Part shown: positions 37,801 through 49,390 of the stretch, in pieces | Position numbering within the stretch: the first letter of the stretch is position 1 | How the letters are laid out: the number at the start of each line of letters is the position of its first letter | Source: Coriaria nepalensis | Lineage: Eukaryota; Streptophyta; Magnoliopsida; Cucurbitales; Coriariaceae | Length of the DNA: 64,000 nucleotides | Assembly: GCA_027186245.1 (NCBI GenBank) | Contig: CP114493.1 | Span: forward strand, 1,557,501 to 1,621,500 | Direction: 5' to 3' | Position numbers and translations under genes: made by a program | Notes under the pieces: model-generated | What the model was told of the DNA's origin: nothing | The model's input: only the letters and a program-made list of their open reading frames with translations | Databases searched by the model: none

Positions 37801-40800
37801 CGACTCACAATCTAATGAAGACACCTTATTCTATTATGGATAAAGTTTCTTAAGCGAAGGGAGAGATGGATGACCCAACCTACAATGAGCCTCAAAAGGA
37901 AAAGTGACACTCGAGCAGGCAATGGAAGAGGGGAGTAGTGTGTCAAGAATGTTGAGGCCTCCAGACTCATATCATTTTCTAATAATCTTCTTTGTCATAA
38001 GGTCCCGAAATAAAGAATGATAAGGGAAAAATGAGATATAACCGTTAAGATTACGAGTGAGTTGGCTGACAAAGAGCAAATTAAAGGATAAATTAGGTAA
38101 ATGTAAGACAAATGATCGAGATAGCAAAGGGGTAGGAGTGATGGTGCCAGACCCACGAACACAAGTGGAAGAGTGTGACTGAAAAGTAGAAAAGAGGCTA
38201 AAATTACCTGCCATATGATCTGCAGCACCAGAGTCAATGACCCATTAAGAGGATGAGGAAAAAAGACACGCATTTAGTTTACCTGAATTAGCAATAGCGG
38301 TGATAGAAGGAGGTGAAGACTTGAGTGATCCCTGATATTGTGAGAACTTGGCAAATTCATCGGCTCTATAAGGACTGATTTGTCAGAGGTATCATTAGTG
38401 TTTTTGCTGTTTTTTGTACAAAAGCTTTCTACACTCAAACATCTCAGAATCTGGCGTACGAGTTTCAAATCCTTGTGAGCCACGTTTTTTGTTTCCACTG
38501 TGATTAGTTGATCTCCCAAGCACTTAATTATTTGTGCGACTTACCAAAGCACCACTGAGAGGAATGGGTGGAGTACTTTCTGTGCGGAGAACGCGACTAA
38601 AAACATCTTTTAAAGATGAGACCTTGGAAATCAGAGAGAACTTGTGACTTAGCAGACTCAAAGTCAGGAGAGAAGCCAACGAGGAAACTCATGATAGCCA
38701 TCTACTCCTATTGGCGTTGTTGAACCTTCTCATCAGGACTAAAGGGCAACAACATATTAAGCTCCTCATACGTCTTCTTAAACGCCACAAAATAGTTTAT
38801 AAGGGGTTGATCTTGTTTTTCCACACGGTAAAATGTTTTGCAAACCTCGTACATACGGGAGAGATTCCCTTTTCTAGAGTACAAAAATTCCAAAGAATCC
38901 TTCAATTCTTAACAAATTCACAATGATTAATCAAGCCAATTATCTCACTATTAATAGAGTTCCGAATTTGAAGGAAAAAGTGAGCATCCTCTCTGAGTCG
39001 TGTCTGATTTGAATCATCTTTCTTCTGCGAATCATCAGTCAGATGATCATCTTTGTCAATACTCCATAGATAAAGACAAACAGGCTTACTCCAGTCTAAA
39101 TAGTTCGAACCATTGGGCTTATGGTTCATGATTTTATACATCACCGGCACCACATCCGTCACAATAAAAGACTTACTCTCAGTCATAATGTGGATGTAGA
39201 GGAGGACAACTGGAAGAGAAGCGACTGACGGACAATGACGCATGTGCGCTCACAATCAGTGCGTGGGGAATGTCATAGAAACTTCGGGCGGCGCATGGGG
39301 CTCACGTGCGTGGATTCCAGCTACCAAACTTCGGGGAATAATAAATCGGCTGTGAGAACAAAAAAGACTCCGATTAGGGTTGCAAAAATGGAACTCTAAA
39401 ATATACTAAACCCTAGGTTGTGTTTTGCAAAAGACGCAAAACAAAATCCTAATTTTGTAACAAAACTTGAATTTTGAAACCCTAATGCTCTCTAATACCA
39501 TGTTAACTGAGATGGAAAGAGAATACTTTTTTTATACAATATTGAAAAGAGAAGCATATATATATATACAACTAGGAAACTAGAATTAAGCTAATTGATA
39601 GTTATATACATATAATATACAGCTAACATGATGAAAACCTATATGACATTCAGCACAATGATGCTCTCATGTTATCTGGTCATGTATGCCTTTATTTTCT
39701 TTGGTTACTGAAAATAACTGAATTCTGCCTTATGTAAAGTTGCCAATGCATACTTTGAATTGTTGGGAACCAAAATTCTCTTCTAGTACTGAGTGATTTT
39801 ACTGTAGTATTTTTTTCGTTGGTTGTAGTGCCTTTTTATCTAAGAAATTTAAGCTGAATACTAGTATATCAAGGGTCCTTACCTTAGAGGAATGTCCTTT
39901 CTGGGTCTTCCTTGGAAAATTCTCTTGCTTGTGATGTTGTCATTTAGATCTATTGGGAATATTTTCATTTGTTAACAACTGGCTGTTGATTTGAATTGTG
40001 ATGTGTTAATTCTGAATTCTGGTATGAGGTTTAAGTAGTTGCCATATTGTTAGTAAATTATCAAAAAACCTATACCACCCTTGAATCCCAAAAAGGGGGG
40101 GGGGTGGTCCTATTTTGGTTTTTGCTCCTAAATATAGTTTCTATTATCTGATTTAAAAGCTTGATTATAAGAGAAGAGGAGCAGGATGGGGCAATATAAT
40201 ACGATCTTCACCTGAAGATTGGGATAAAAATGTGGAAACAATGGTTCAGTGGTCTCCATTTTCCAGTGAAGCAGAGCTTCTTTCTCAGGTGATCCTTCAT
40301 TATTCTAAAGAGTTAACGTGGTAGTCAGCCTGCTTTTTTCCCCACTTAATTTATGTTAATTTCCCTTTCTTTAGTCAGTTACTATTATAATGGTGCATGA
40401 TGATCTGAATGTATGTCAATGGATCTTCCTGCCACCGGAATGTTTCAACTCATGCACTCGATCTCAAACGTAGGAATTTCTGCTCTTTTTTTGTGTGCGG
40501 CTATTATTAGTCTTTGGGTCTTTTATTTGCTTGATTATTCTCGTTTTTGGGGTTAATACTTTCCCTCAAATACACTAGATTCTTGTATCCTACTTTATTT
40601 TGGAGTATATCTTAATGTTTTCTTAACTAACTTTTCAGTACCTAGCTTCTGTGTAATGCTCATATTTTCAGTTTTACCTTTGGTAGGATAATGGTTCGAG
40701 CATGTTGCATTTTAGTCATTTTGTAGCTCACTTTTGTAGTTTGCTGCTGATGCCTAATTTTATTGCTCGTTCTTCTTTGTAGTTCAATCTGTTGAAAGAG

Positions 40801-43800
40801 CAAGGCACCCGTATAATCATATACAACCTTTGGGAAGATGATCAAGGACTGCTGGAGCTTGATTTTAACATCGATCCACATGTATATCTCCTATGTACAT
40901 ACATTTTATAATTTTTCACTGTTTTTTTGATCTGATTAGAACTCCTTTCTTTTGGGAGAAACTGATAGGTACTCATTTATTATGTATGTTTGTCAGGACA
41001 TTCAAATCAGAGGTGTCAACCGGGATGAGAAAAATGTACAAATGGCTAAACAGTTTCCCAACTCTAGACACTTTTTGACTTATCGACATTCATTGAGGGT
41101 AATTTGGAACTCTATTTTTACATGATTAAAGATTAATATTCTGTTTTGTTTGTGTGACAACCTCGCTTACCCTTTATAAAAGTAATTGTATATTTTTCCA
41201 AGATGATTTTTCATCGATTTTTGTGTATGTAGCTAGAGAAAGCTTTAGAAAGAATAAAAGGGGTAAAGTAGGAAATAAATGCAAGGAAGATGGATTGTGA
41301 ATGATATTTTATTCTCGAATCATACTTTATTGATTCAATGTCGTTATTTTGATTTGTTAAGTCATTTCTATCTCTAGAGCTACACGTCGATTTTGTATTT
41401 AAGGCTGCCCCCTGGCTTTCGCATTATTCTTCGTGGGAGGGATGTTGAACACCACAATATAGTTAATGATATGATGATGTCCGAAGAGGTCACGTACCGA
41501 CCGAAGGATGCAAACAATACAAATGTAATGCTTACAAATCCTTCAATAAATATCAACTTTCCCCTTCCCTTTAAGGCTAATTTGCAAGCAGCTTTTGTGA
41601 TCAGGTGGTTGCTGTAGTGACTCTTGGGTTTGTCAAGGATGCAAAACATCATATTGATGTGCAGGGGTTCAACGTTTATCATAAGAATCGACTTATTAAG
41701 GTCTATTTGTATTATAACTTATTAAGGTCTATTTGTATTATAACTAAGCATATCATGTAGCAGCTCAGTAAATAATTTACCCGATTTGTTCTTATCTTCA
41801 AGCATCCATTCAATTCCCTTGCACAATTTTGTCTTAAATCTTTCTCAAATCACTGTTTTTGTTTCGGTGTAGCTTTCATTATTTTATGAGTTGGTTAGAA
41901 TGAACCTTTCCATGGTTAATTATAGCTTATTGACTAAATGCTCTGTTGCCTTGCATTGTTATTGTTGGCTATCAGATGCCCCCACTTAGCTAGGAATAAA
42001 CACTACAGATTTCTTGTCAATATTTCATGTTTCTAGGAGTGCTTCTCCATATCCTAATTTTTGGATTTTCCGTTCCTGTTTGGGGCTCTATGATAATATC
42101 TACTTGATCAGTGTCGAGCCTGTTTAATTTATTGAATATGTGCCTATAAGAGTATTTGTGAGAAATTGTTCTCAAGTGTGCTGTTTTTTCTTGTCAGCCG
42201 TTTTGGAGGCTCTGGAATGCTGCTGGAAGTGATGGTCGTGGTGTTATAGGTGATATATCTGCACTTGCCTTCTGATTTTGTTACTCAAATCCACTTTCTG
42301 AACTCATTATTTCCAACAGGTGTCTTAGAAGCAAATTTTGTCGAACCAGCGCATGATAAGCAGGGTTTTGAGCGTACAACTGTTCTTTCAAGGCTTGAAG
42401 CAAAGCTAATCCAAATGCAGAAGAATTATTGGTTTGGTCTTACCCCTTGTGTGTTTATTATGGCTTTCTGCTAAGAGGGTTATTGAGTATTACTGATTGC
42501 TGATCTACACTTAATAGGTGTTCCAAATGTCACAAAATAGGCTATGCTCCTCGTCGCAATAAGAAAGCTATTCAAGAATCTCGGGATAGAGGTATGGAAC
42601 TCTACATAATATTAAGTAATCTAGATGGGAAATAGAATAAAAAAATCCTGAAATGGATCTAATTTTCTGCTTTGAAAAATCCATTGGGTTATCAAACATC
42701 TTTCATGAATTCTTTTAGCAAATAATATTTTAATGTTTGTTTTCCTAGGCTCCTCTCCTGATGACCGTACACAAAAATCGCCTCCATCTAGAAAAGATCG
42801 TCCAGCTGCTAGTGGGAAGAAATCAGACAAGTTTACTTCAGGAAAAGAAAGTTTACAAAAAACAGTGGATCGTGGATATCTGAATGGTCATGGTTCTGGT
42901 GAAGACATACACAAACAAATGACCCTTGCTAAAATCTTGCAAAATATTATTTTCTTCTGATAGAAACCACTTTTGCAGGAATAAATGATGATATTGGTAC
43001 CCCCCCCGGGATACGAGTAAATGGTAATAGCAGTAAAACATTCACTGCTAATAGATCTCTTGGGAAAGAGAAAGTGTATACAACTCGATCTTCACATCAG
43101 GATGACTCTGAACCCGAGCTAGATAAAACAGGTGGAAGAACCACTCGGCCTCGCACTCAAAGCCAACCAAAGGTAATTTGTCTCTTCATTGCTTATAGTG
43201 TTCATCTCTGTTCATAGTGGATGGCGACGAATGAAAAATGCAATTTATGTTTTCCTTCTTTCTGTCCTTTCCTTTTTTTTTTTAATGGAAGGCGTTCTTT
43301 TCAGCAAGATATACATTTTTGCACCAGTTTCCTCGTAATAACTGAAGTTGTTGAGACAGATATCCGAAATCTTTGGTTAAAAATACACTTATTTTGCTCT
43401 CTTCCATCAAGTTAGATCCGTCTTCAAGTATCATGGACTTATATCAGTCTACACACAGAATACTTAGAATTTCTGGAACAATCAGGAACTTAACAGTTTT
43501 GTGGTTATATGGGAAATCTCTGGTCCGTAGGGGACATTCTATCATACTTGGAACAGATTTATAATTTATCTTTTGCTTTCCTTGAAGGATGGTTTTATTA
43601 ACAGTGTTATTTGTAAGTAATTAATGGTTTCTATGGAAATCCCAGGCAGACAATATTGATGAGCAGGAGTGTTCTCTTTCATCTTCTGATTTACGAATTC
43701 TACAGGAGTTGAAAGAGGAGAATATTGAACTGAAGAAGAGGTTACTTGTCGTCTCTTCTTCTGGCTAATTGCTTTTGTACTTTTAGTTTCATGACTTTAA

Positions 43801-45211
43801 GTCTTTAACATCCCTCTTTTATATTCTAGATTAGAGAGGAAGGATGAGGCTTTAGGTGAGTTACAACATAACTGGCAACTCGAAAAAGACACATGCAAAT
43901 CACTTGAAACCCAGGTGTGTAACTATCTACTTTCTAGCTTTTTTTTTTGGCCAAATGCTAGAAGACAATATTATGAAATACTTTTCTTTTTTATTTAGAA
44001 ATGACCTTTTTTACCAACTTCATCTATCCGAGATTTAGTCGAACTTTACCGCCCTCAAGTATTGGGATTTAGCCAATTACAATCTTGCTATGAAAACTCA
44101 TACTTTACTGCCTTCAATTATTAAGATTAAGCCAATAATGGGTATAGTCGTAACAAATATTTAAACCCAAAAATAATGGATTGGTTAACGCACTTGGCGT
44201 GAGCGTGATATTTCCATTTAAAAAGTGTCGATAATTGGCCTACCGGGGGTTGTTGGAACAAATATTTAAACCCAGAAATAATTGATTGGTTAATGGCACA
44301 TGCCGTGCGCGTGATATTTCCATCAAATATTTACGATAATTGGCCTACAAGGGGGTTGTTGGCTTAATCTCAATAATTGAAGTCTGTAAAATATGAGTTT
44401 TCATAGTACATGATTGTAATTGGCTAAATCCCAATACTTGAGGGCTGTTAAGTATGAGTTTTCATAGAAAGTTAGAAATTGACTAAATCTCAATAGTTGA
44501 AGTCGTCAAATGATCATTGACTATTTTTTTAATTGATGCAAGTGCATGGTCAAAATGGTAACAATATAATTTCAACTGGAATTGATACCATAGTGTCCAG
44601 TTATAGTATCCTATTAAAATCTTCTTTTTTTATAGCCACACCAAAATTACATCTTCCTACTTTTCATGTCATGAACATTTTGAGCTGAAGACATTCTTAG
44701 ATGCTAGTTATGCACTCCTCTGATCTTTTACCTCGCACGTGTACCTCTTCCCCAGTTAAAAGCAGCACAGGAAGAAATTGGTGGACTAAACAGAGAACAA
44801 GAAACCCTAATTAATATATTCTCAGAGGAGAGGGAAAGACGAGACAACGAGGAGAAAAATCTGAGAAAGAAGCTACAGGTTGAACCACCACCTTCCCTCC
44901 CCCGTGGGAGCTATTCTTGGGTGCTCTTAGAGTAGAAACGATATTTCTACTCTAACCACTCGTATTGAGTCACATAATCATTTTGAATATTATATAATCA
45001 TTTTGAATAGTAGGTATTAAAAGTGAGATATTTAAAATGATTATGTGTTCAATTATTGAGATTTCATTACTGAGAATTCTCTCATTGTTTTGGCCGAAAT
45101 TAGAAGACCGTTGACACTGGTCTTTGTTTCCTGCAGGAGGCATCTAACGCCATCCAGGAGCTGTTAGACAAAGTTAGGCTTCTTGAAAGCAGACCAAATA
45201 GCCAACGGTAA
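31829..45211 (+). CDS. MORC: MORC-family GHKL ATPase (plant MORC4/7 type), 21 exons
   Basis: Exons: 31829-32306, 32845-32919, 33073-33107, 33216-33294, 33909-34001, 34094-34178, 34408-34483, 40160-40288, 40783-40881, 40997-41098, 41378-41524, 41605-41700, 42198-42249, 42320-42431, 42518-42591, 42749-42898, 42979-43172, 43646-43740, 43830-43914, 44756-44878, 45137-45211. They sum to 2454 bases: 817 residues and a stop, in frame throughout. A Ser/Asp-rich stretch (24-40) and KKRR (69-72) precede the GHKL ATPase: ELLDNALDE at 188-196 (Glu188, Asn192), DNGGGM at 223-228, GQYGNGFKTS from 252. The S5-like half follows (FLTYRHSLRSY, GFNVYHKNRLIKPFW, GVLEANFVEPAHDKQGFERT), then a polar linker and a coiled coil from about 693. 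Plant MORCs act in the nucleus in transposon silencing and immunity. The EDDQGLLELDF and DIQIRGVNRDEKN blocks suggest MORC4/5/7 rather than MORC1/2/6. Intron 6 is probably GC-AG; intron 7 holds a Copia element. Confidence 0.92.
33383..33488 (+). repeat. Exact 53-bp tandem duplication in MORC intron 4
   Basis: The 53 bases starting GCTTATATCTTATCTTGGCA at 33383 repeat without a mismatch from 33436. It is intronic and identical, so recent. Confidence 0.95.
34179..34407 (+). other. MORC intron 6, probable GC-AG intron
   Basis: The exon ends GGAAAAGG and the intron begins GCAAGT, the consensus of GC-type donors; the acceptor is TTTTTTTAG before CCCCACGCAG. This gives GKGPTQSIGLLSYTF, keeping the Thr-Gln-Ser that MORC proteins share. 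A GT-AG alternative exists: donor at 34183 (CAA/GTCTCT) and acceptor before 34418, giving GKGQSIGLL, two residues shorter and also in frame. Confidence 0.6.
35122..35296 (-). repeat. 3' LTR of the nested Copia element (175 bp)
   Basis: TGTTAAC...GCTAACA. It is 47 bases longer than its partner because an AAACTAGAATTAAG-type motif is repeated in tandem (35200-35255). Confidence 0.93.
39501..39628 (-). repeat. 5' LTR of the nested Copia element (128 bp)
   Basis: Same ends as the 35122-35296 LTR. By eye they differ by about seven substitutions plus the 47-base tandem expansion in the other copy. Confidence 0.93.
41691..41742 (+). repeat. 26-bp tandem duplication across the exon 12 splice donor of MORC
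   Basis: ACTTATTAAG/GTCTATTTG occurs at 41691 and again at 41717. The first junction (41700/41701) is the donor that keeps frame with exon 13; the second copy (donor at 41727) would add 26 bases and shift the frame. Confidence 0.9.
44020..44510. mobile_element. MITE-like foldback element in MORC intron 19
   Basis: Arms of about 90 bases (44048-44136 and 44359-44450) are reverse complements with few changes; shared blocks are CCCTCAAGTATTGGGATTTAG, CCAATTACAATC and GAAAACTCATA. Outside them GAGATTTAGTC pairs again with GACTAAATCTC. Between the arms a ~105-base unit beginning ACAAATATTTAAACCCA is present twice (44153 and 44258). No frame is open. Confidence 0.8.
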
Positions 45212-46215
45212 CAGCAACATACAAATGGAGAATTCTACACATAAGAGTGCCTTCTTTTTTTTTTTTTCTCGAGGAGTAGGCCATCATTGCGTTATGGTGG
45301 ATCGTATAAATCTCGGGATGCCCTTTTTTGGAGCTCATTTCAAATGCTGATCTCAGATTCCTTTCTGTATAAGGCATTTAGGCAGTACTTATCTTCAAAT
45401 GCGTTAATTTTCAAACATTGTGTTTCAACCATTCATTGTATAAGATCGTGAAAAGTAGTAGAGATTAGGGAGAACACGAGCTCTGCTAGATACATGTGAT
45501 TTTTCTAAGCTTGTGCCGATGCTGGGGCAAAATTTTGTGCAAGGGTGCTCTACTATGCATTGTACATATGTAATTACAGTTGTTTCACTCGCCCTCTATT
45601 AGTGTTATTTTTTTTCTGGAACATGTTGTAGATACCGTTTTATTAAGAGTTGGATTTCTAAAAGAAGCGATGCTATGACAAATAAGTTTTACTAAATTTT
45701 GGAAGGACCGAATTGGGAACTTTCAGCCTTTGTACTTGATTTGAAATTTGAAGGACCAAATTGAGAATGGTTTTCTATTACATGATGGTGTTACGTGATG
45801 TAACACCCGATGCTGCCCCTCCCTCCGATCCAACTATCGCTCCCCTCATTTCCTCCTATTTATTTTGTCAATTTGTCGCCCCTTCCTCCGTTTATCCTCT
45901 CTCCGGTTATGCCTTCATTGTAGATATGTATGGATGATCATCTGGTTTATTGGTGATATTATAATTTATTATGATTTATTATGATTTGTAGAAGTTTATG
46001 ATATGCTTGAATATGGTTGAGTATTTTGATTTGGCCTATTTGTTTCATTTGTGTGATTTATTGAGTATTCTGGTTGATTTATTCTATTTGTCAAGTATTC
46101 TAATTGGATAACATTTTGATTTATCTTGATTATTTTTCTTATAGGACGTGCTAAATGATAATAGTGGATCACTTGTCTCTTCATTTGAGGATGTTTCTCT
46201 CTTGATTATGACGTA
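45212..46215 (+). other. MORC 3' UTR and intergenic DNA
   Basis: The first few hundred bases must include the MORC 3' UTR. A pyrimidine-rich block lies at 45815-45905. No gene is supported. Confidence 0.45.
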
Positions 46216-46720
46216 GAAATTGATGACAACACAAAAACTCGAGTTACAAATCAAGACAGAAAGAGAACTAAGAAAAATAAGCCTGCAAAGAAACTACCAC
46301 GTCTTATTGAGACTAATGCGAAGAAACGGTTAACAAGGAGTTTGTCATGTAATAATTTCATAACATATACAAGAAGGGGATGACAACGTGCATTCATTGT
46401 AAGAGGGTCATATCATATAAGGGCAGAGGGTGAATGAGCATGCATACTTGACATTGTAGTGAATGGGCACAAGTATCAAATACTACAGTGAATTGTCAAA
46501 GAGTCTTGCCATATTTGTATCTATGATTGCTTTGAAGTCCACATTTAGCATGAGTGACATCTGAACATGTACTTCTATAGTAGGCTTGCTCCCTCTATGG
46601 TTGACGCACTTATCTGCATGCAAAATTGGCTTTTGGGCATGACATGCATTTCACCTTAGTCGATGTTGTGGATGCAATAGAGGTCTTTAATAAAGATGAT
46701 GACACATGCTTATTATGTTA
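46216..46720 (+). pseudogene. hAT-type transposase relic
   Basis: Broken frames contain a zinc-finger-like piece (MTTCIHCKRVISYKGR, near 46380-46430) as in the BED finger that begins hAT transposases, and about 170 bases later RLAPSMVDALICMQNWLL (46582-46635), which resembles the C-terminal dimerisation end (family: LSPxxVEALICxQDWLR). The catalytic middle is absent. Stops and frame changes separate the pieces. The match is from memory of the family and is tentative. Confidence 0.5.
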
Positions 46721-47433
46721 TATATTGTCTTGTGTCATATATTATTTATTTGTTTCCCATATAATATATATTCATTGAGTTCTTAATTTTTAACATCAGG
46801 TGCGGAGTCTACAGTCTTATAAAAATGAAGTCCATGTTGTTGATGTTTTTAAATTTGGTGAATTTGTTGATAAGTTGATGAACTTCACAACTTGTTATGG
46901 TACAAAAATTTCAATCATAATTAGTTACATACACATATTTTAGTTGATATAAAATCTTACATAAATAATAGATATATAGTTATATAAACCTTAAATTTAA
47001 TATATATAATTAGTCAATTATACATATTATATATATTCAAAAAAAAATACTCGAATATCCAATTATCCAATTCGGCCTGTCGAATCGGATCAGATCCAAT
47101 CCCTCTTGTTTCGATTGGATTGAATATTCGATCCGATCAAAACCATCGGGTAACCACACACATCAGGTCGAATCAGACTTGATGATCATCCCTAATTACA
47201 TCGTTAATTTTTCTGCTCGAATTTTACTATGACTTCTATTGAGTTATTATGCTACAAAATGTTTATCTCATTGGTATACTTACGCATAGGAAAATTGTTG
47301 TATATACATGTACATGGCATATTAAATCCATTATATGCGACTAACGAATGATATGATAAATAAAAATAATATTTATAATTGTGACTAAATTCTACCACCA
47401 TTTTTGAAACCAATAGCAAATGGGCAGGTCGGG
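46721..47433. other. AT-rich intergenic DNA
   Basis: No coding frame. A CCGATC/GATCCGATC-rich palindromic patch lies at about 47080-47150 (GATCGGATC and ATCCGATC words), possibly a transposon end. Confidence 0.4.
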
Positions 47434-48000
47434 CTTGAATTTAGACATGTATGACGTGATAGATGAAAGTAATGTTCATAATTTTGATAGAATTTAATCA
47501 TGAACAACTATATACATATAGGAATGTCTCATTGCAAAACCTAGGAATTACATCACTTTGTTGCATAAAGTACAGAAGGGAAGAGAAACAAAGTAAGTTG
47601 TTGTATTATTCAAAAAAATTGCTCCATTAGGGCATAAAAACATGTACAACCATATGATAGAAGAGACATATAGAACAATTCATCAACTAAAAAAAAAAAC
47701 ATCATTGATCAAAACCTTGAATTTAGATATGTATGACGTGATAGATGAAAGTAATGTTCATAATTTTGATAGAATTTAATCATGAACAACTATATACATA
47801 TAGGAATGTCTCATTGCAAAACCTAGGAATTACATCACTTTGTTGCATAAAGTACAGAAGGGAAGAGAAACAAAGTAAGTTGTTGTATTATTCAAAAAAA
47901 TTGCTCCATTAGGGCATAAAAACATATACAACCATATGATAGAAGAGACATATAGAACAATTCATCAACTAAAAAAAAAAACATCATTGATCAAAACCTT
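47434..48000. repeat. 282-bp tandem duplication downstream of MUB
   Basis: The unit starts CTTGAATTTAGAxATGTATG at 47434 and 47716 and ends ATTGATCAAAACCTT. The copies are nearly identical, with single-base changes such as ACATGTAC versus ACATATAC. The array ends 95 bases from the MUB stop codon, so it may lie in that gene's 3' UTR. Confidence 0.95.
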
Positions 48001-48094
48001 GTACACTTGGAAGGTGGCAACGATACACAGTAATCCTGCGATGGTGCCTTTGTTTTGTTTCTTTCGTTTAACCAAAGAGGGCTATAAATCTTCT

Positions 48095-49390
48095 TCACAT
48101 AATGGAACAGCTGCAAACGATCTTCTTTGGCGTTTCGTCAATCTTTTTATCTGTTCGAGCAGAGCACATGTTATACATCGGGTAAAGATTCAGTTAATTT
48201 GTTCAATAAACATCAAACTAGTGCAAGATAAAGTTCACTCAATCCCCTTCAAAATTTACAAACTAGTTGCAAAAGGCTCAAAATTCAAAACGTTTTGCTT
48301 TCATATCGAATTCACAATTTTATATGTATATATTTAAACTAAAGCAACATGCTTCATGCCATTATTTACACCATAGATTTCAGATCACTACAATCAAGTG
48401 CTTCTAGTGCCGGAAATTGGAGGGGGGATCATCACCGAATAAAAAACATAAATAGTTTCTCCTATTTCCAAGCCGGTTATAAGTGATTTCTAATCCTATT
48501 TGATAACAGGATGATATCGGCCCCATGGTGAACCCTATCCTTTAATCCTTGTACCTGCAATTAAGGATACGGTAAATCTCAACCTATGAAACAGAGGAAT
48601 AAGAAAACTAAAGTTAAGACTCAATAACTTAAGTCATGAAGTCAAAATCAATCTTTTTCTCCGACATTAAACTAGCTATCTAATCCAGGCATCCCAAGAA
48701 TCATAAACATAGTTCAGTTAAACACAATAAGTGATAACTCAATCCTCTGATATTCAAAATTTCCAACTCCCAACTTTACAAGGCAGATATGTTACACATA
48801 CATACACACACACACACATATATATATATACAAGCACTCTATTCAGTGCCAATATGAAGAAAACTAAGGAAGCAACTAAACATAGTAATACACTAAAACC
48901 ATCATACTAATTACCTGATTTAGCTTTTGCTGGTGATGGCTGTACAACAACATGCATTATAATTACTCCGCTAGAATTCTCGCTGAAAGGTACTCTACAC
49001 TGCCCAACAGTCTTGTTGTTTTCCAAAATCTTCCCAGAACTTATCAGCTTCAGTTCACTAGCTCCCTTTGGTACGATTGTTTTACCTACCCAAACAGAAC
49101 TTTTTCAAAAGGATCTACAATAAATCGATCGACAAGACTTTATAGAGACAAGAAATAAGAATAAAATTCTTTCTTTCTTGTTTTAATGACAACTTCTAAT
49201 CAACTTTAAACTAAGCTTCACAACTCAAATTGGTGGAAATATAAGAGTAGAGAGACGAACCTTTTGGCCAATCGGAGACGATCCTCTGCTTAAGAACATC
49301 AATCGTCGAAGCAGACGAGTATTGGAACGGTCCAATATCGGAGCCATCGTACAACCTGAACTTGATGTCAACCAAGTCCTCCTCCGGCAT
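48095..49390 (-). CDS. MUB: Membrane-anchored ubiquitin-fold protein (MUB)
   Basis: Three exons on the minus strand, 49261-49390, 48916 or rather 48915-49085, and 48095-48150, sum to 357 bases: 118 residues plus stop, the normal size. The ubiquitin-like fold runs from MPEEDLVDIKFRLYDGSDIG to VIIMHVVVQPSP (about 1-95). The short last exon supplies a Lys-rich linker and the end CSCSIM, a CaaX box (CSIM) preceded by a second Cys. In the family the CaaX Cys is prenylated and the upstream Cys can be acylated, holding the protein at the plasma membrane, where MUBs bind group VI E2 enzymes. Splicing of exon 2 to the last exon across a 764-base intron was chosen because it restores that end. The start at 49390 (MPEED) fits the family; an in-frame upstream ATG at 49426 would add 12 residues. 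Confidence 0.9.
48795..48832 (+). repeat. (CA)n(TA)n microsatellite in MUB intron 2
   Basis: Compound ACATAC/ACAC/ATAT run. Confidence 0.85.

Larger units (their letters stand above)
35117..39633 (-). mobile_element. Full-length but decayed Ty1/Copia element nested antisense in MORC intron 7
   Basis: The element spans 35122-39628 and is flanked by the target duplication TGATG (35117-35121 and 39629-39633). LTRs begin TGTTAACTGAG and end AGCTAACA. On the minus strand the PBS reads TGGTATTAGAGAGC right after the 5' LTR (initiator-Met type) and a GGGGGGAG polypurine tract precedes the 3' LTR. The pol order is normal: gag (FKKTYEELN near 38760), integrase zinc finger (CESCQFTKYH) and core (ELVHSDVWGP, LRSDTAKEY) at 37420-37820, RT (GTWDLVDLP, YGVDYSDTFSHVAK, LDIKNVFLHGDLPEEVYI, YFLGVEV) at 35900-36780, RNase H (CFSDADWAHS, ERPKHIEIDCHFI) at 35300-35760. 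Frames are broken many times, and the RT catalytic box reads YVND instead of YVDD, so it cannot move itself. Confidence 0.95.
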
